DNA of 64,000 nt from Planctomycetaceae bacterium (GTDB lineage: Bacteria > Planctomycetota > Planctomycetia > Planctomycetales > Planctomycetaceae), in assembly GCA_018699955.1 (NCBI GenBank), contig JABISG010000096.1, forward strand, positions 1-64,000, written 5' to 3'. A model generated the notes under the pieces. The model was given only the letters and a program-made list of their open reading frames with translations. It did no database searches and had not been told where the DNA came from. Below, piece after piece: positions 28,830 through 38,477 of the stretch. The number at the start of each line of letters is the position of its first letter. Position 1 is the stretch's first letter. The position numbers and the translations under genes were made by a program.

Positions 28830-29276
28830 ATGAGCCAGACCGACGTTCCTACTTTCACTGATGCAACAGGCCAGTTTCAACAATTCATTTTGGAACAGGG
28901 CTACGATCCGCAACTCCAGTGGATATTTCGAGACGATATCGTTGAGCATGGATTTCAGATATTTGTTCGACTTCCACTCCGTGACTCCACAGAAAAGATG
29001 GAACGTCGGTACGAGGAGGGAGTTCGGCGTGGACTTGGCATCAACCTACACGTGTTCTGTTATCTCAACGCGCGACCGCTCTGCTACATCTGGCTGCCTG
29101 AAGACGAAACGGATGCCGAATATCGGATGCTGACGGGGTTAAAACTGAGCGCGCCAAGCGAACCGGGGCGACAGACTGTTGTCGGGATTCGCTGGAAACT
29201 CAGATGGGTGTGGTTGCGCTGGATGGAACGCCGCATTTCAAAGCACCGGTGGGCGGACGACATTCCAAAACAATAA
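28830..29276 (+). CDS. Hypothetical protein
   Basis: The 148-residue protein starts MSQTDVPTFTDATGQFQQF and continues with mixed helices and strands (LQWIFRDDIVEHGFQIFVRLP, RYEEGVRRGLGINLHVFCYL, LCYIWLPEDETDAEYRML), ending in a Trp/Arg-rich tail. No signal peptide or membrane helix is seen, and I recognise no family. It lies 94 bp after the methyltransferase and converges on the oligopeptidase gene with a 6-bp gap. The ATG at 28830 is preferred over the frame's earlier start at 28749. Confidence 0.65.
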   Translation: MSQTDVPTFTDATGQFQQFILEQGYDPQLQWIFRDDIVEHGFQIFVRLPLRDSTEKMERRYEEGVRRGLGINLHVFCYLNARPLCYIWLPEDETDAEYRMLTGLKLSAPSEPGRQTVVGIRWKLRWVWLRWMERRISKHRWADDIPKQ

Positions 29277-29282
29277 TCTCGT

Positions 29283-31367
29283 TCAAACCAGATTGTTATG
29301 CCGCAACAGCGCCTCGGGATTCGGTTCGCGGCCGCGGAATTCTTTGAAGAGTTCCATGGGATGTTTGCCGCCACCCTGTGAAAGGATTGTGTCGCGGAAG
29401 CGGCGGCCGGTTTTTTGGACGGCTTGTTCGTCGTCCAGGCCGGCGTCTTCGAAGGCGCTGAAGGCGTCGGCGCTGAGGACTTCGGCCCATTTGTAGCTGT
29501 AATAGCCGGCCGCGTAACCGCCGGCGAAAATGTGTTGGAATGCGCACAGCGAGCGGTCGTCGTCGAACATCGGTAGCACCGATGTTTGTTCGGCCACTCG
29601 TTGTTGCAGATCGAGAATGCTTTCATCGCCGCCCGGTTTGAAGGCGGTGTGCAATTGCATGTCGTTCATGCCGAAGCGTAATTGTCGCAGCATGTTGCTT
29701 CCCGCGCGATACGTTCGGGCGGCACAGATCTTCTCGAACAGTTCATCCGGCAGCGGTTCGTCGGTTTCGAAGTGGGCGGTCATGCCGATGAGCGTTGGCT
29801 TGTGGTAACACCAGTTTTCCATGAACTGGCTCGGCAATTCGACCGCGTCCCATTCGACGCCGTTGATGCCCGAGGCGTCCGCGAAATCGACGGTGGTCAA
29901 CATGTGCTGCAAACCGTGGCCGAATTCGTGAAACAGCGTTTCCACTTCGCGAAACGTCATCAGCGACGGCCGATCGCCCACCGGCGGAGTTGAGTTGCAG
30001 ACAAGATGTGCCACCGGGAGTTGAAGTTCATCACCGGTTCGCCGCCGCACCAGACAGTCGTCCATCCACGCTCCACCCCGTTTGTCGGCCGGCCGGGAAT
30101 AGGGATCGAGGAAGAATGACGCAACGTGATCGCCCGCTTCGTTAAACACTTTGTAGAAGCTCACATCACCCTGCCAGACGCCCGCTTCGTCGTTGGCTGC
30201 TTTCACTGTGATGCCGAACAACCGCTCGACCAGCGAGAACAAACCGTCGAGTACACGATCTTGCGGAAAGTAGGGACGCAGTTGTTCGTCGGTGAAATCG
30301 AACCGCGACTCTCGCAGCCGTTCGGCCCAGAAGGCGACGTCCCAATGCGTCAATGGTTCGGTCTCGCCCGCATCGGCGGCCAGTTTCCGCAGGTCGTCCA
30401 TGTCCTGCTGCGCCGGTTTCCAGGATGCTTTTCGCAGTGTCTCAAACATTTCTTCGACCGCTGACGCATCGGCCGCCATTTTCGTTGCCAAACTGACTTG
30501 CGCGTGGTTGTCGTAACCCAACAACTGCGCCTGTTCCTTTCGCAGTTTCAGGATTTGTTCAATCAGACCGCTATTGTCCCACTCGCCTTCCGACGCCCGT
30601 GTGACGAACGCGCGAAACACCAGTTCGCGCAGCTCCCGCCGTTTGCAATGCTGCATGAACGGACCGAAGCTCGGCGCTTCGAGCGTGATCCGCCACGGAC
30701 CGTCGTCGGGGGTCGCCTCGTTTTCGTCTTTCGCGTCGTTGTAAGAAGCGGCCGCCATCGCCAGCAGGCTGGTTGGCAGGCCGGCGGCATCTTCCTTCTC
30801 CGTCAGCACGAGCGCAAACGCCTTGGTGGCATCGAGCACGTGGTTGGAGAAATCAGTACTCAACTTTGAAAGCTCACCGGCGATTTCGTTGAACCGTTCG
30901 AGGTCGGCACCGTCGAGGCCAATGCCCGCCAGTTCCGCGTGCAGTAACTTCTGCTCGATGATCCGTTGCTGCACACCATCCAGCGCGTCCCACCCCGCGC
31001 CATCGCGAATCGATTTCAGCGCCTGGTAAATCGGTTTGCTCTGTTTCATCTGCAGGCTGAACTCGACGACTTCACCCAGCACCTCTTCGTAGGCTTCGCG
31101 CAGCTCGGGAGAATTCTTGACCCCCATCAAATGCGACACCGGACTCCAGGCGTACTCGAACGGCCGATCGATCGCATCCAGCGCGTCAATTGTGCCGGCC
31201 CAGGTGGGCGACGCATGGGTTTCCAGTTCGCTCAATTTCTGCCCTGCATCGGCCAGCACTTGCCTGACCGCAGGAACGATGTCCGCCGATTCAATGCGAT
31301 CGAACGGCGGTAGGCCTTCGTTCACCAGCAGCGGATTGTTCGTCAAATCGGCAGTTGCATCAGCCAT
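29283..31367 (-). CDS. prlC: Oligopeptidase A (M3 family zinc peptidase)
   Basis: The 694-residue protein is a cytosolic metallopeptidase of the thimet oligopeptidase family that cuts short peptides. The zinc motif HEFGH lies at about residues 480-484, with the usual downstream Glu region ([12 protein letters not shown]). Motifs [18 protein letters not shown] and [21 protein letters not shown] are also present, and the length is that of OpdA/PrlC. AAGGA precedes the ATG by 11 bases. The gene symbol follows the E. coli name for the family. Confidence 0.95.
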   Translation of the reverse strand: MADATADLTNNPLLVNEGLPPFDRIESADIVPAVRQVLADAGQKLSELETHASPTWAGTIDALDAIDRPFEYAWSPVSHLMGVKNSPELREAYEEVLGEVVEFSLQMKQSKPIYQALKSIRDGAGWDALDGVQQRIIEQKLLHAELAGIGLDGADLERFNEIAGELSKLSTDFSNHVLDATKAFALVLTEKEDAAGLPTSLLAMAAASYNDAKDENEATPDDGPWRITLEAPSFGPFMQHCKRRELRELVFRAFVTRASEGEWDNSGLIEQILKLRKEQAQLLGYDNHAQVSLATKMAADASAVEEMFETLRKASWKPAQQDMDDLRKLAADAGETEPLTHWDVAFWAERLRESRFDFTDEQLRPYFPQDRVLDGLFSLVERLFGITVKAANDEAGVWQGDVSFYKVFNEAGDHVASFFLDPYSRPADKRGGAWMDDCLVRRRTGDELQLPVAHLVCNSTPPVGDRPSLMTFREVETLFHEFGHGLQHMLTTVDFADASGINGVEWDAVELPSQFMENWCYHKPTLIGMTAHFETDEPLPDELFEKICAARTYRAGSNMLRQLRFGMNDMQLHTAFKPGGDESILDLQQRVAEQTSVLPMFDDDRSLCAFQHIFAGGYAAGYYSYKWAEVLSADAFSAFEDAGLDDEQAVQKTGRRFRDTILSQGGGKHPMELFKEFRGREPNPEALLRHNNLV

Positions 31368-31511
31368 CGATTCATTTCCTTATGAAGCCGTGATATCCAA
31401 CAATTCTTCCCGCCCAACGGTTGCAGGCCCCCGTCGGCAAGCCCGAGCCAACGTGCCAGAGAAGTGTACCGGCTGGAACAAACAACGTCACCCACACAGG
31501 ACCGATCAATC

Positions 31512-31540
31512 TCGACATTTCCTGGCTCCTCGCGTAGATT
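31512..31540 (+). promoter_or_regulatory. Possible sigma-70-type promoter for the lipase-like gene
   Basis: TCGACA (31512-31517) and TAGATT (31535-31540) are spaced by 17 bases and lie 55 bp before the ATG. Two mismatches in the -10 and one in the -35, so this is only suggestive. Confidence 0.3.
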
Positions 31541-31595
31541 TAGCGGGTATTAGACTGTGAATCAGGTATTCGGGCGGCAAATTGGGAGAGACGGC

Positions 31596-32639
31596 ATGGT
31601 CAATCGGGCGGCAATCCGGCGAATTCTGTTCGCATCCTGTCTCGTTCTGGGCGCATCTTGCCTGAATTCCGTCGCGGCAGCAGCAGACGATGAGGACACC
31701 CCGTTGATTCCCGAAGAGAAGACGAACGCGGAAAAGCCTCGAAAGAAAGTCTCGCTAAAAACTTTGGGCGGCCGACAGTTCTGGGGCGATGTCCATTTCT
31801 TCCACGGTTGGCGAATTCAGAAAAACGCCCTCACCGGCCATTTCCGGCTGCTCGATCCCAGAGATTTTCGCCACGCCACCGGAACGCGCAAGGAATGCGA
31901 CGACGAGTTGGGCCGTGTCACAGAAGAACTCAAGCTGGAGCCGATGACCGGCAAGGTGGTCATGCTGGTGCATGGCATCATTCGCTCATCCAAGTCGTTT
32001 AACACAATGGCCGTCCGGCTGAAGAAAGACGGGTACACGGTCGTCGGTTTCGACTACCCCAGCACACGGACCGACATCCGCGATTCGGCCGAGTATTTGC
32101 GCAGCGTCATCGAGTCACTCGACAAAGTGAACGAAATCAACTTCGTCGTGCATAGCATGGGCGGCATTGTCGTCCGCACGTATCTCGACAAACACAACGA
32201 CAAACGCATCAATCGCATGGTAATGATGGGCGTCCCCAACGGCGGCGCGAACATGGCCGACCGAATGCGAAAAAACTCGCTGTACCGGCTCATCTACGGC
32301 CCTGCGGGACAGCAACTCGGCAGCGATCCGGAAGGTTTGATTGCGAAGTTGCCGACGCCGAAATTCGAGTTCGCTATCATCGCCGGCGGTCGTAACACTT
32401 TGACCGGCTACAACCCGCTGGTCCCCGGCGACGACGACGGCACCGTCAGCGTGACCAGCGCCCGCCTGCCCGGCGCGACCGACTTCCTGCTGGTCCCCTG
32501 CATGCATACGTTTATGATGAATCACGAAGCCGTCATCGATTCCACCCTCCGCTTCCTCGAATCCGGCCAACTCCGCAAAGAAGGCGACCCGCACCCGATC
32601 CCACCGAAGAAGGAAGAGGTGAAGAGGGACGGCGAGTAA
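31596..32639 (+). CDS. Exported alpha/beta hydrolase, lipase-like
   Basis: The 347-residue protein has a signal peptide (RRILFASCLVLGASCLNSVAAAA). The alpha/beta hydrolase core starts with VVMLVHGIIRSSKS near residue 127, and the nucleophile elbow is HSMGG in NFVVHSMGGIVVRTYLDKH, with Ser as the nucleophile. MMGVPNGGANMADRM follows and the catalytic His is probably CMHTFMMNHEAV near the end. The fold resembles triacylglycerol lipases and PGAP1-like esterases; the substrate is unknown. GGGAGAG precedes the ATG; an upstream GTG at 31557 would add 13 residues in front of the signal peptide. Confidence 0.88.
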   Translation: MVNRAAIRRILFASCLVLGASCLNSVAAAADDEDTPLIPEEKTNAEKPRKKVSLKTLGGRQFWGDVHFFHGWRIQKNALTGHFRLLDPRDFRHATGTRKECDDELGRVTEELKLEPMTGKVVMLVHGIIRSSKSFNTMAVRLKKDGYTVVGFDYPSTRTDIRDSAEYLRSVIESLDKVNEINFVVHSMGGIVVRTYLDKHNDKRINRMVMMGVPNGGANMADRMRKNSLYRLIYGPAGQQLGSDPEGLIAKLPTPKFEFAIIAGGRNTLTGYNPLVPGDDDGTVSVTSARLPGATDFLLVPCMHTFMMNHEAVIDSTLRFLESGQLRKEGDPHPIPPKKEEVKRDGE

Positions 32640-32652
32640 CACAGGCGACCAA

Positions 32653-32681
32653 ACCAGCCCGCAGCGCAAGCAAGGGTTTCG
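32653..32681 (-). repeat. Dispersed repeat, identical inverted copy of 37266-37294
   Basis: Read on the minus strand this 29-base stretch (cgaaacccttgcttgcgctg...) is identical to 37266-37294 and close to 11664-11687. It lies in the gap 32640-32977. Confidence 0.8.
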
Positions 32682-32756
32682 ACGTCGCGATCCATGGCAT
32701 TGCCCGAATCATCCGTCAACGTGTGCCACTGGTTTTGTAGCCGCGAAGCGGCGAAA

Positions 32757-32918
32757 GGCAATAGCCCCGTCCGTCAGGGCGGGGAAAAGCCGCACACACG
32801 CGTGTCCAGCCCCGGAGGGGCGACACGATTGTTCGCGGTGTGATCCTTTCGCCCCTTGCGGGGCTTGCTGTCACAGACGCATTCCGAATCCCCCGCCCTG
32901 ACGGACGGGGCTATTGCC
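32757..32918. repeat. 162-bp element with 28-bp perfect inverted ends
   Basis: Positions 32757-32784 (ggcaatagccccgtccgtca...) and 32891-32918 are perfect 28-base reverse complements. Inside, agccccggaggggcga (about 32810-32825) and tcgccccttgcggggct (about 32857-32873) form a second nested pair. The element has no coding frame; it resembles a miniature inverted-repeat element or a REP-type dispersed repeat. No target-site duplication was seen. Confidence 0.8.
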
Positions 32919-32977
32919 TGCCGTCCCTTCGGGACTCAAGAGTGCAACTTCCCGACGTGCATCACCGGTAGGTTAGA

Positions 32978-33769
32978 TCAATAATCATCTTCAACCACTT
33001 CGCCCCCCGCACGCGTCAACATTGCCCGGAGCCGTTCCGGAGACGTGTCGTCGGCGATCCATCGCACGCTTCCATCGACGCGGAGCACATGCGTGCCGCC
33101 GGTGTGTTGGCTCGACAATCCCATACCCGATGAGGGATTCACCTCACGGGCCATCTGCGACACATGCAGATCACGCGGCTCCGCCCAGTGAATACCGCTG
33201 TTGGCAACTTCGACGACAAGAATCGTCGTTGACTTGCCATCGGTGATGTCTTCAAGCCGACACACGCCGGCAGCCGGCCAGACGGTATCGGGGCCGATGA
33301 CCGCCAGGTAGTTGGTCATACCGATGGGGACTTCGCTGTCAGATTCTTCCGCTACCTTCACATCTGAGAGGCAGCGATAGAGCGGAATATCGACATCCAA
33401 CAACGGCCGGTTGTGTGGGCTGTCCCACGGTTCATCCAGATGCAATTGGTCGTACAGCGGTTGTTGATCTAGTTCCGGCAATATCAACACGCGCCAACTG
33501 TACAACGGGCGGCCGTCCTTATCATTTACGTAAGCAGGTGGGAATGAGCCGTATGTCTCGTGGTAGTTGAGCAGCGCGATGGCGAACTGCTTCAAGTTGT
33601 TCTTGCATGTTGATCGACGCGTCGGCTCTGGATAACCGTCGAGCGAAGGAAGCAGCAGCGCGATGAGGATTCCAGCAAAGACAACAATGATCAGCACATC
33701 CTTCGTTGACAGCCCCCCGCGGCACATGCTGCATTCGGCGTCGTTTCGTCGCTGCGTTTCATCCAACAT
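32978..33769 (-). CDS. DUF1559 family pseudopilin-like protein
   Basis: The 263-residue protein shows the DUF1559 layout: a hydrophobic helix VLIIVVFAGILIALLLPSL, then RRSTCKNNLKQFAIALLNYHETYGSFPPAYV, then SWRVLILPELDQQPLYDQL, and at the C-terminus SSQHTGGTHVLRVDGSVRWI. These planctomycete proteins normally carry a prepilin leader GFTLIE; here it is GLSTKD, so Glu at position 5 is replaced by Asp and the first residues are unusual. The start is the ATG at 33767-33769 with GGGAG upstream; the open frame extends further upstream without homology. It is transcribed away from the XdhC-like gene. Confidence 0.85.
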   Translation of the reverse strand: MLDETQRRNDAECSMCRGGLSTKDVLIIVVFAGILIALLLPSLDGYPEPTRRSTCKNNLKQFAIALLNYHETYGSFPPAYVNDKDGRPLYSWRVLILPELDQQPLYDQLHLDEPWDSPHNRPLLDVDIPLYRCLSDVKVAEESDSEVPIGMTNYLAVIGPDTVWPAAGVCRLEDITDGKSTTILVVEVANSGIHWAEPRDLHVSQMAREVNPSSGMGLSSQHTGGTHVLRVDGSVRWIADDTSPERLRAMLTRAGGEVVEDDY

Positions 33770-33871
33770 GATCGCGTTCCCCGCTCCCTTCTTACACCCG
33801 CGCTGGTTAATCATCACGCATCCCAGTAGCATGGAAACAGACATCGCAATTGTATATCCGGACATCCACGC

Positions 33872-34957
33872 ATGCAAAATATTCTTCAGGACCTCGAAGA
33901 GGTCATTCGGCACGGCAAGTCGGTCGCGTATACGGCGTTGGTCGAAACGCGCGGTTCGACGCCGCAGAAGGCCGGGGCGATGATGCTCGTTTATCCCGAC
34001 GGCTCGCAGACCGGGACGTTGGGGGGCGGCTGCGTGGAGGCGGAAGTCAAACGCCGTGCGCTGCGGTTGCTGGATGAGGGCGAACGCGAGATTCTCAGCT
34101 TTCAACTCGACAGCGATTACGGTTGGGATGACGGGCTGATTTGCGGCGGCCGCATGCGGATGCTCGTCGATCCGATTCGACCGACCGACGATCTGGGATA
34201 TTACCACACACTGGCCGAAACGATAAACGGCGGCCTTGGCTGCACCGAGACGATTGTTCTTGATGACGAGCAAACCGGCGCAAAGGCTGCCGACCGTTTT
34301 TTGCTCGATGTGGAAGGCAACGTGCTTGCTTCGCGTTGCAGCGGCGAAGTCCCCGCATCGCTTGCGGAAAACCTCAGACCGCTGGTGCGTCGGCCACGGC
34401 CTTATGTTGTGGGCGGCATCTCCTATTTGCCGAGACTGGAACGCTGCCGCCTGTTGATTGTGGGCGCCGGCCACGTCGGGCAGAAGGTCGCCGCGATGGC
34501 CCACGACGCCGACTTCGACATCTGGGTGATCGACGACCGCGAACAATACTGCAATCCCGAACGCTTCCCGCAGGCGAAACGGTTGATCGTCGATAACATT
34601 GACACCGCTTTATCCGGCCTCGACGTCGATCCGAACACCTATTGCATCATCGTCACCCGTGGCCACAATCACGACGAAGAGGCGTTGTATCATCTGGCAG
34701 AAAAGTCGGCCCGCTACGTCGGCATGATCGGCAGCAAACGGAAGATCAAGCTCATCTTCGATGACTTGCTGAAAGAAGGCGTCTCACGAGAAGCGCTGGC
34801 GAAAGTCTACGCCCCGCTCGGCTTCGACATCGGCTCACAAACCGTGCCGGAGATTGCGATCAGCATCGTTGCGGAATTGATCGCACATCGGAATCTGGGG
34901 GCAATTCCCGAACGCGTGCGGCCCGACAGTTTGATGGAATTGACGACAGACGACTGA
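33872..34957 (+). CDS. XdhC/CoxI family protein
   Basis: The 361-residue protein has the XdhC signature: the N-terminal module with VETRGSTPQKAGAMMLV and GTLGGGCVEAEVKRRA, GLICGGRMRMLVDP in the middle, and a C-terminal Rossmann domain beginning RLLIVGAGHVGQKVAAMA, with ITVTRGHNHDEEAL-like and YVGMIGSKRK motifs. XdhC proteins bind molybdenum cofactor and insert it into xanthine dehydrogenase-type enzymes. No molybdenum hydroxylase is adjacent, so the partner is elsewhere. It converges with nothing and is followed by an amidohydrolase. Confidence 0.9.
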   Translation: MQNILQDLEEVIRHGKSVAYTALVETRGSTPQKAGAMMLVYPDGSQTGTLGGGCVEAEVKRRALRLLDEGEREILSFQLDSDYGWDDGLICGGRMRMLVDPIRPTDDLGYYHTLAETINGGLGCTETIVLDDEQTGAKAADRFLLDVEGNVLASRCSGEVPASLAENLRPLVRRPRPYVVGGISYLPRLERCRLLIVGAGHVGQKVAAMAHDADFDIWVIDDREQYCNPERFPQAKRLIVDNIDTALSGLDVDPNTYCIIVTRGHNHDEEALYHLAEKSARYVGMIGSKRKIKLIFDDLLKEGVSREALAKVYAPLGFDIGSQTVPEIAISIVAELIAHRNLGAIPERVRPDSLMELTTDD

Positions 34958-35042
34958 GAATTGACGATTGAAACAATGACTTCGATGACAACCCTGATTT
35001 GCCTCGCTTCAACGGGAAGCGCATCAACTTGGAGAAACACCG

Positions 35043-35984
35043 ATGCTTTCACGACGTGAGTTTACCGCTGGAATCACAACAGCCGCCCTCACCGCCATCT
35101 CGCCACGTCTGTTCGCAGCCAATGCCGAACCGAAGAAGGCGAGCAAGTACATCGACGTGCACACGCACATTGGCACGACCTGGAACGGCGATGAGGAATT
35201 GACGCCGAAGATGTTGCTGAATTGGATGGATGACCATGATATCGAGAAGTCCGTTTTGTTGCCGCTCACCTCACCCGAGTCGTCGAGCTTTCTCCTGCTG
35301 ACCGGGCCGGCGTTGAAGGCGGCCAAGCAGCATCCCGATCGGTTCATTCCGTTCTGCTCGATCGATCCGCGAACGTCGGTCCGCGGTGGGGTGAAGGGGT
35401 TCGTGAGCATCATTCAGAAATGGGTCGATCAGGGTGCCAAAGGGTTCGGCGAACACAAGGTGGGGCTGAACTTCGACGACCCGCTGATGATGCAGATTTA
35501 CGCCGCCTGCGAAGAGGTGGGCATTCCGTTACTGTTTCACCAGGACGCGCAGCGCGGATTGGACGAGCCGGGATTGCCGCGATTGGAACACGCGCTGGCG
35601 ACATATCCCAAACTCAACTTCATCGGCCACGGACCGGGCTGGTGGGCATCGATTTCGGGCGACATCAAAACGCAGAAGGATCTTGGTAGCTACCCCAAAG
35701 GCCCGGTGGTTGAAGGGGGTGCCATTGACCGCTTGATGGGCAAGTACCCGAACATTTACGGCGACCTGTCGGCCGGCAGCGGTGCGAATTCGATCAGCCG
35801 CGACAAGAACTTCGGCCGCGAATTCATGATTCGCCGTAAGGACCGGCTGATGTTCGGCACCGATTATCTTCGCCCCGGCCAGAAGGTGCCGCAATTCGAT
35901 GTCTTCGACGGTCTCGATTTGCCCAAAGAGGTTCAGGCGAGCATTTTCAAGGGGAACGCGACGCGCGTGTTGAAGTTGTCGTAG
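35043..35984 (+). CDS. Exported amidohydrolase-family protein
   Basis: The 313-residue protein has a Tat-type signal (SRREFTAGITTAALTAISPRLFAA) followed by YIDVHTHIG, the HxH metal site that opens an amidohydrolase TIM barrel, LLFHQD, FIGHGPGWW and MFGTDYLRPG near the end, which carries the catalytic Asp. The layout matches Amidohydro_2 metal-dependent hydrolases or decarboxylases. The substrate is unknown. It lies 85 bp after the XdhC-like gene and 88 bp before an oxidoreductase gene. Confidence 0.85.
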   Translation: MLSRREFTAGITTAALTAISPRLFAANAEPKKASKYIDVHTHIGTTWNGDEELTPKMLLNWMDDHDIEKSVLLPLTSPESSSFLLLTGPALKAAKQHPDRFIPFCSIDPRTSVRGGVKGFVSIIQKWVDQGAKGFGEHKVGLNFDDPLMMQIYAACEEVGIPLLFHQDAQRGLDEPGLPRLEHALATYPKLNFIGHGPGWWASISGDIKTQKDLGSYPKGPVVEGGAIDRLMGKYPNIYGDLSAGSGANSISRDKNFGREFMIRRKDRLMFGTDYLRPGQKVPQFDVFDGLDLPKEVQASIFKGNATRVLKLS

Positions 35985-36072
35985 CGGATCCGGTTTGTTG
36001 GGTTGCGGCACTGCAGGGAGCAACCGAACCGCATGAATGCGGTCACTACGAATTTGAAGGAGTGAAGCGAAG

Positions 36073-37227
36073 ATGTCGCCTGCCCCGCCTTACGGACTGC
36101 TGCTGATTGCCGGTTCGCAAACGCATCAGGAGAATTATGCACGGGCGTTTGCCGCCGATGAGCGTTGCCGGCTGATTGGATTGACCGACGAAGCCGACAT
36201 CCCGATGCGCCGAGGGGAATTGAATCAACAGCTGGCCGACGAGTTGGGAATTCCACTGCTGGACGACATCGATGCGGCGTTGGCGCGCGATGATGTTCAC
36301 ATTGTTTGCGCTTGCCCGGAACCGGAACGTCGCGGGCTGTTGGCCGCCAAAGCGGCCCGCGCCGGCAAGCACGTTTACATCGACAAGCCGTTGACTTCAT
36401 CGCTTGCGGCTGCCAATGAGGTGGTGCGGGCGGTTGATGATGCCGGCGTTCGCAGCCAGATGTTCAGCCTTGTCCGCTCACCAGCGGCCCGAGAAGCAAT
36501 GGAAGTAATTCAATCGGGCCGACTGGGCGAATTGGTCGGCTTACACTGCGAATTGCTATTCGCCAAGGGCGTCGCCGGCACGGCCGACCTGTCGAAACCA
36601 CGCGTCGAAAAAGTCGAAGCCGAACGGTTCACGTTCGTCGATTCCAAGCGGGAACTGTTTTGCGTCGGCCTGTATCCGCTGGTGCTGTTTCAATGGCTGA
36701 CCGGCTCGCGGTTTCAGCACATCTCGGGCAGCACCAGCAACTATTTCTTTGCCGAGCATCAGCAGAACGACGTCGAGGACTTTTCCTGTTTGTTGTTGGG
36801 GATGCAGAACGGCGTGGAAGCAACGATTACCGTTGGTCGCACGGGCTGGTCGAGTCATCCCGGGTTTGGGTTGCATCAGATTCATCTGGTGGGAACCAGC
36901 GGTGCCGTCACCATCGACGCTTTTCGGCCGCGGCTGGAAATCTACAGTGATGCACCGGCTTGGAAGCAGCCGGAGAATCCGCATCCGGAAGACCCGATGG
37001 GCTTCTGGTCGAGTACGCAGAAATCGGGCGGAGTGAAAGAAAAGACCGATTGGTTTCCGATTCAGGCGGCGGCACAAAGCGACGCGGCTTACTTTCTCGA
37101 CTGCATTGAGCAGGACCGCGCGAGTGATGTTCCGGCAGCCGTCGGTGCACACGCGGTCGAAGCGATACTTGCGGGTTACGAATCGGCCGCCACGGGGACG
37201 ACGGTTGAGCTAACGACGTCCGAATAA
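36073..37227 (+). CDS. Gfo/Idh/MocA-family oxidoreductase
   Basis: The 384-residue protein has a Rossmann NAD(P)-binding N-terminus and the family motif GKHVYIDKPLTSSLAAA at about residues 98-114, whose Lys is catalytic. The C-terminal half is the usual mixed domain (TVGRTGWSSHPGFGLHQIHLVG, FLDCIEQDRASDVPAAVGAHAVEAI). No signal peptide is seen, unlike the Gfo/Idh protein at 45.4-46.7 kb. AAGGAG precedes the ATG. Substrate is probably a sugar or polyol, but which one cannot be told. It follows the amidohydrolase by 88 bp on the same strand. Confidence 0.9.
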   Translation: MSPAPPYGLLLIAGSQTHQENYARAFAADERCRLIGLTDEADIPMRRGELNQQLADELGIPLLDDIDAALARDDVHIVCACPEPERRGLLAAKAARAGKHVYIDKPLTSSLAAANEVVRAVDDAGVRSQMFSLVRSPAAREAMEVIQSGRLGELVGLHCELLFAKGVAGTADLSKPRVEKVEAERFTFVDSKRELFCVGLYPLVLFQWLTGSRFQHISGSTSNYFFAEHQQNDVEDFSCLLLGMQNGVEATITVGRTGWSSHPGFGLHQIHLVGTSGAVTIDAFRPRLEIYSDAPAWKQPENPHPEDPMGFWSSTQKSGGVKEKTDWFPIQAAAQSDAAYFLDCIEQDRASDVPAAVGAHAVEAILAGYESAATGTTVELTTSE

Positions 37228-37265
37228 TTTCGGCAGGCTCGTCGTGACCGGTCGGCCATCGGCGC

Positions 37266-37294
37266 CGAAACCCTTGCTTGCGCTGCGGGCTGGT
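37266..37294 (+). repeat. Dispersed repeat copy
   Basis: This 29-base stretch is the exact inverted copy of 32653-32681 and matches 11664-11687 with one change. Translated on the minus strand it reads PQRKQGF, which explains spurious short frames across it. Confidence 0.8.
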
Positions 37295-37305
37295 ATTCAA
37301 AACTC

Positions 37306-38334
37306 TTACCGCTGATAAATCGGCAGGAAGCCGTTATCGAGCTGCAGGATGGTTGCGTTGATGGCCGTTGTGTAAACCGGGCCGACGTGGCCTTCTTTCC
37401 ACGCTCCCGAGGCCGACTGTTTGCGGAGGATGGTTTGGCCGACGTCTTTGAAATACTTCCCCCACTTTTCATCGCCCGTGCGGTACATCACCTGGGCATA
37501 GTAGTAATGGGCGTAGTGCCAGTGGCCGAAGTTGACTCCACCGCCGCGTCCCGGCCAGACGTTTTTCTCGCAGTAGGCGAGCATCTTCTTCACTTTTTCT
37601 GATTTGTAATCGCCGGCATTGAACATCGCCGCAACGGCGGCGGCCGTAATGGGCGGCCGTGCCGACCCACGCCGCTGAGCGCTGTAGACGATTCCGCCTT
37701 CGGGTGTCATACATTGTTCGATGTATTTGTGAGCCTTTTCGATGATTTCTTTGGCGACCGGAATGCCCGCATTGCGGCAGGCCCGGAGACCTTGCACCTG
37801 GGTGATACACGTTGAGCCTTCATCGAAGCCGTTGCCATCTTTGGCCGAAACGTAACCCCAGCCGCCCGCTTTTGTCTGGGCACTGCCGCTGAAGATGACG
37901 GCATTGGTCAGCACGCGTTTGAGTTCGGCTCGCCGTTCGGCATCTTCCTCTTCACCGTAAACAGATGAAAGAAACAGCATCGAGAAACCGTGTCCGTAGG
38001 TGTAGCGGTAGTCGTTCTCGTATCCAATCAGTCCATTGGGACGTGCCATGCCCACCAGATAGTCGACGGCGCGGCGGATGTTGTTGGAATATTTGCCCCG
38101 TGTTGTCGTCGATCCTTCGCACAGCAGCGCGGTTCCTGAGAGCGCCGTCATCGCCACGCGGTACTGGCCCTGGTTGGCTTCCCAATATCCCTGTCGCCGT
38201 TGTTCGCGGGCAAGCCAATCAAGCGCTTTGCTGGCAGCCAGTTTGACTTTGGGATCTTTGCCCGGCCGGTCGGCCCCAATTGCGGGAACGACGAGGGAAC
38301 AACAGACGGCGATGGAGCAGAGGAATCGCAGCAT
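37306..38334 (-). CDS. Exported terpene-cyclase-fold (squalene cyclase repeat) protein
   Basis: The 342-residue protein has a signal peptide (LCSIAVCCSLVVPAIGAD) and several repeats of the alpha/alpha-toroid type seen in prenyltransferases and squalene cyclases: ALDWLAREQRRQGYWEANQGQ, AVDYLVGMARPNGLIGYEND, TKAGGWGY, AHKYIEQCMTPEGG and LRKQSASGAWKEGH. The DxDD motif of true squalene cyclases is not seen, so it is probably a binding or unknown-enzyme relative; such proteins are common in planctomycetes. The ATG at 38332-38334 puts the signal peptide at the N-terminus; the frame extends upstream to 38427. It lies 143 bp downstream of the GH10-like gene on the same strand. Confidence 0.8.
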   Translation of the reverse strand: MLRFLCSIAVCCSLVVPAIGADRPGKDPKVKLAASKALDWLAREQRRQGYWEANQGQYRVAMTALSGTALLCEGSTTTRGKYSNNIRRAVDYLVGMARPNGLIGYENDYRYTYGHGFSMLFLSSVYGEEEDAERRAELKRVLTNAVIFSGSAQTKAGGWGYVSAKDGNGFDEGSTCITQVQGLRACRNAGIPVAKEIIEKAHKYIEQCMTPEGGIVYSAQRRGSARPPITAAAVAAMFNAGDYKSEKVKKMLAYCEKNVWPGRGGGVNFGHWHYAHYYYAQVMYRTGDEKWGKYFKDVGQTILRKQSASGAWKEGHVGPVYTTAINATILQLDNGFLPIYQR

Positions 38335-38477
38335 GGGAATCCCGCTTTCGTCAACAGAGTCAACGGCTGTGCGACCAGAAACGGCGTGCCAAATCGGCCT
38401 GCATGTATCAGACGATATCGGCACCAAAAGTCTAACAGGAAACGAGGTTTAAGTTAACTGCAGAGTCCCGCTGGCAA

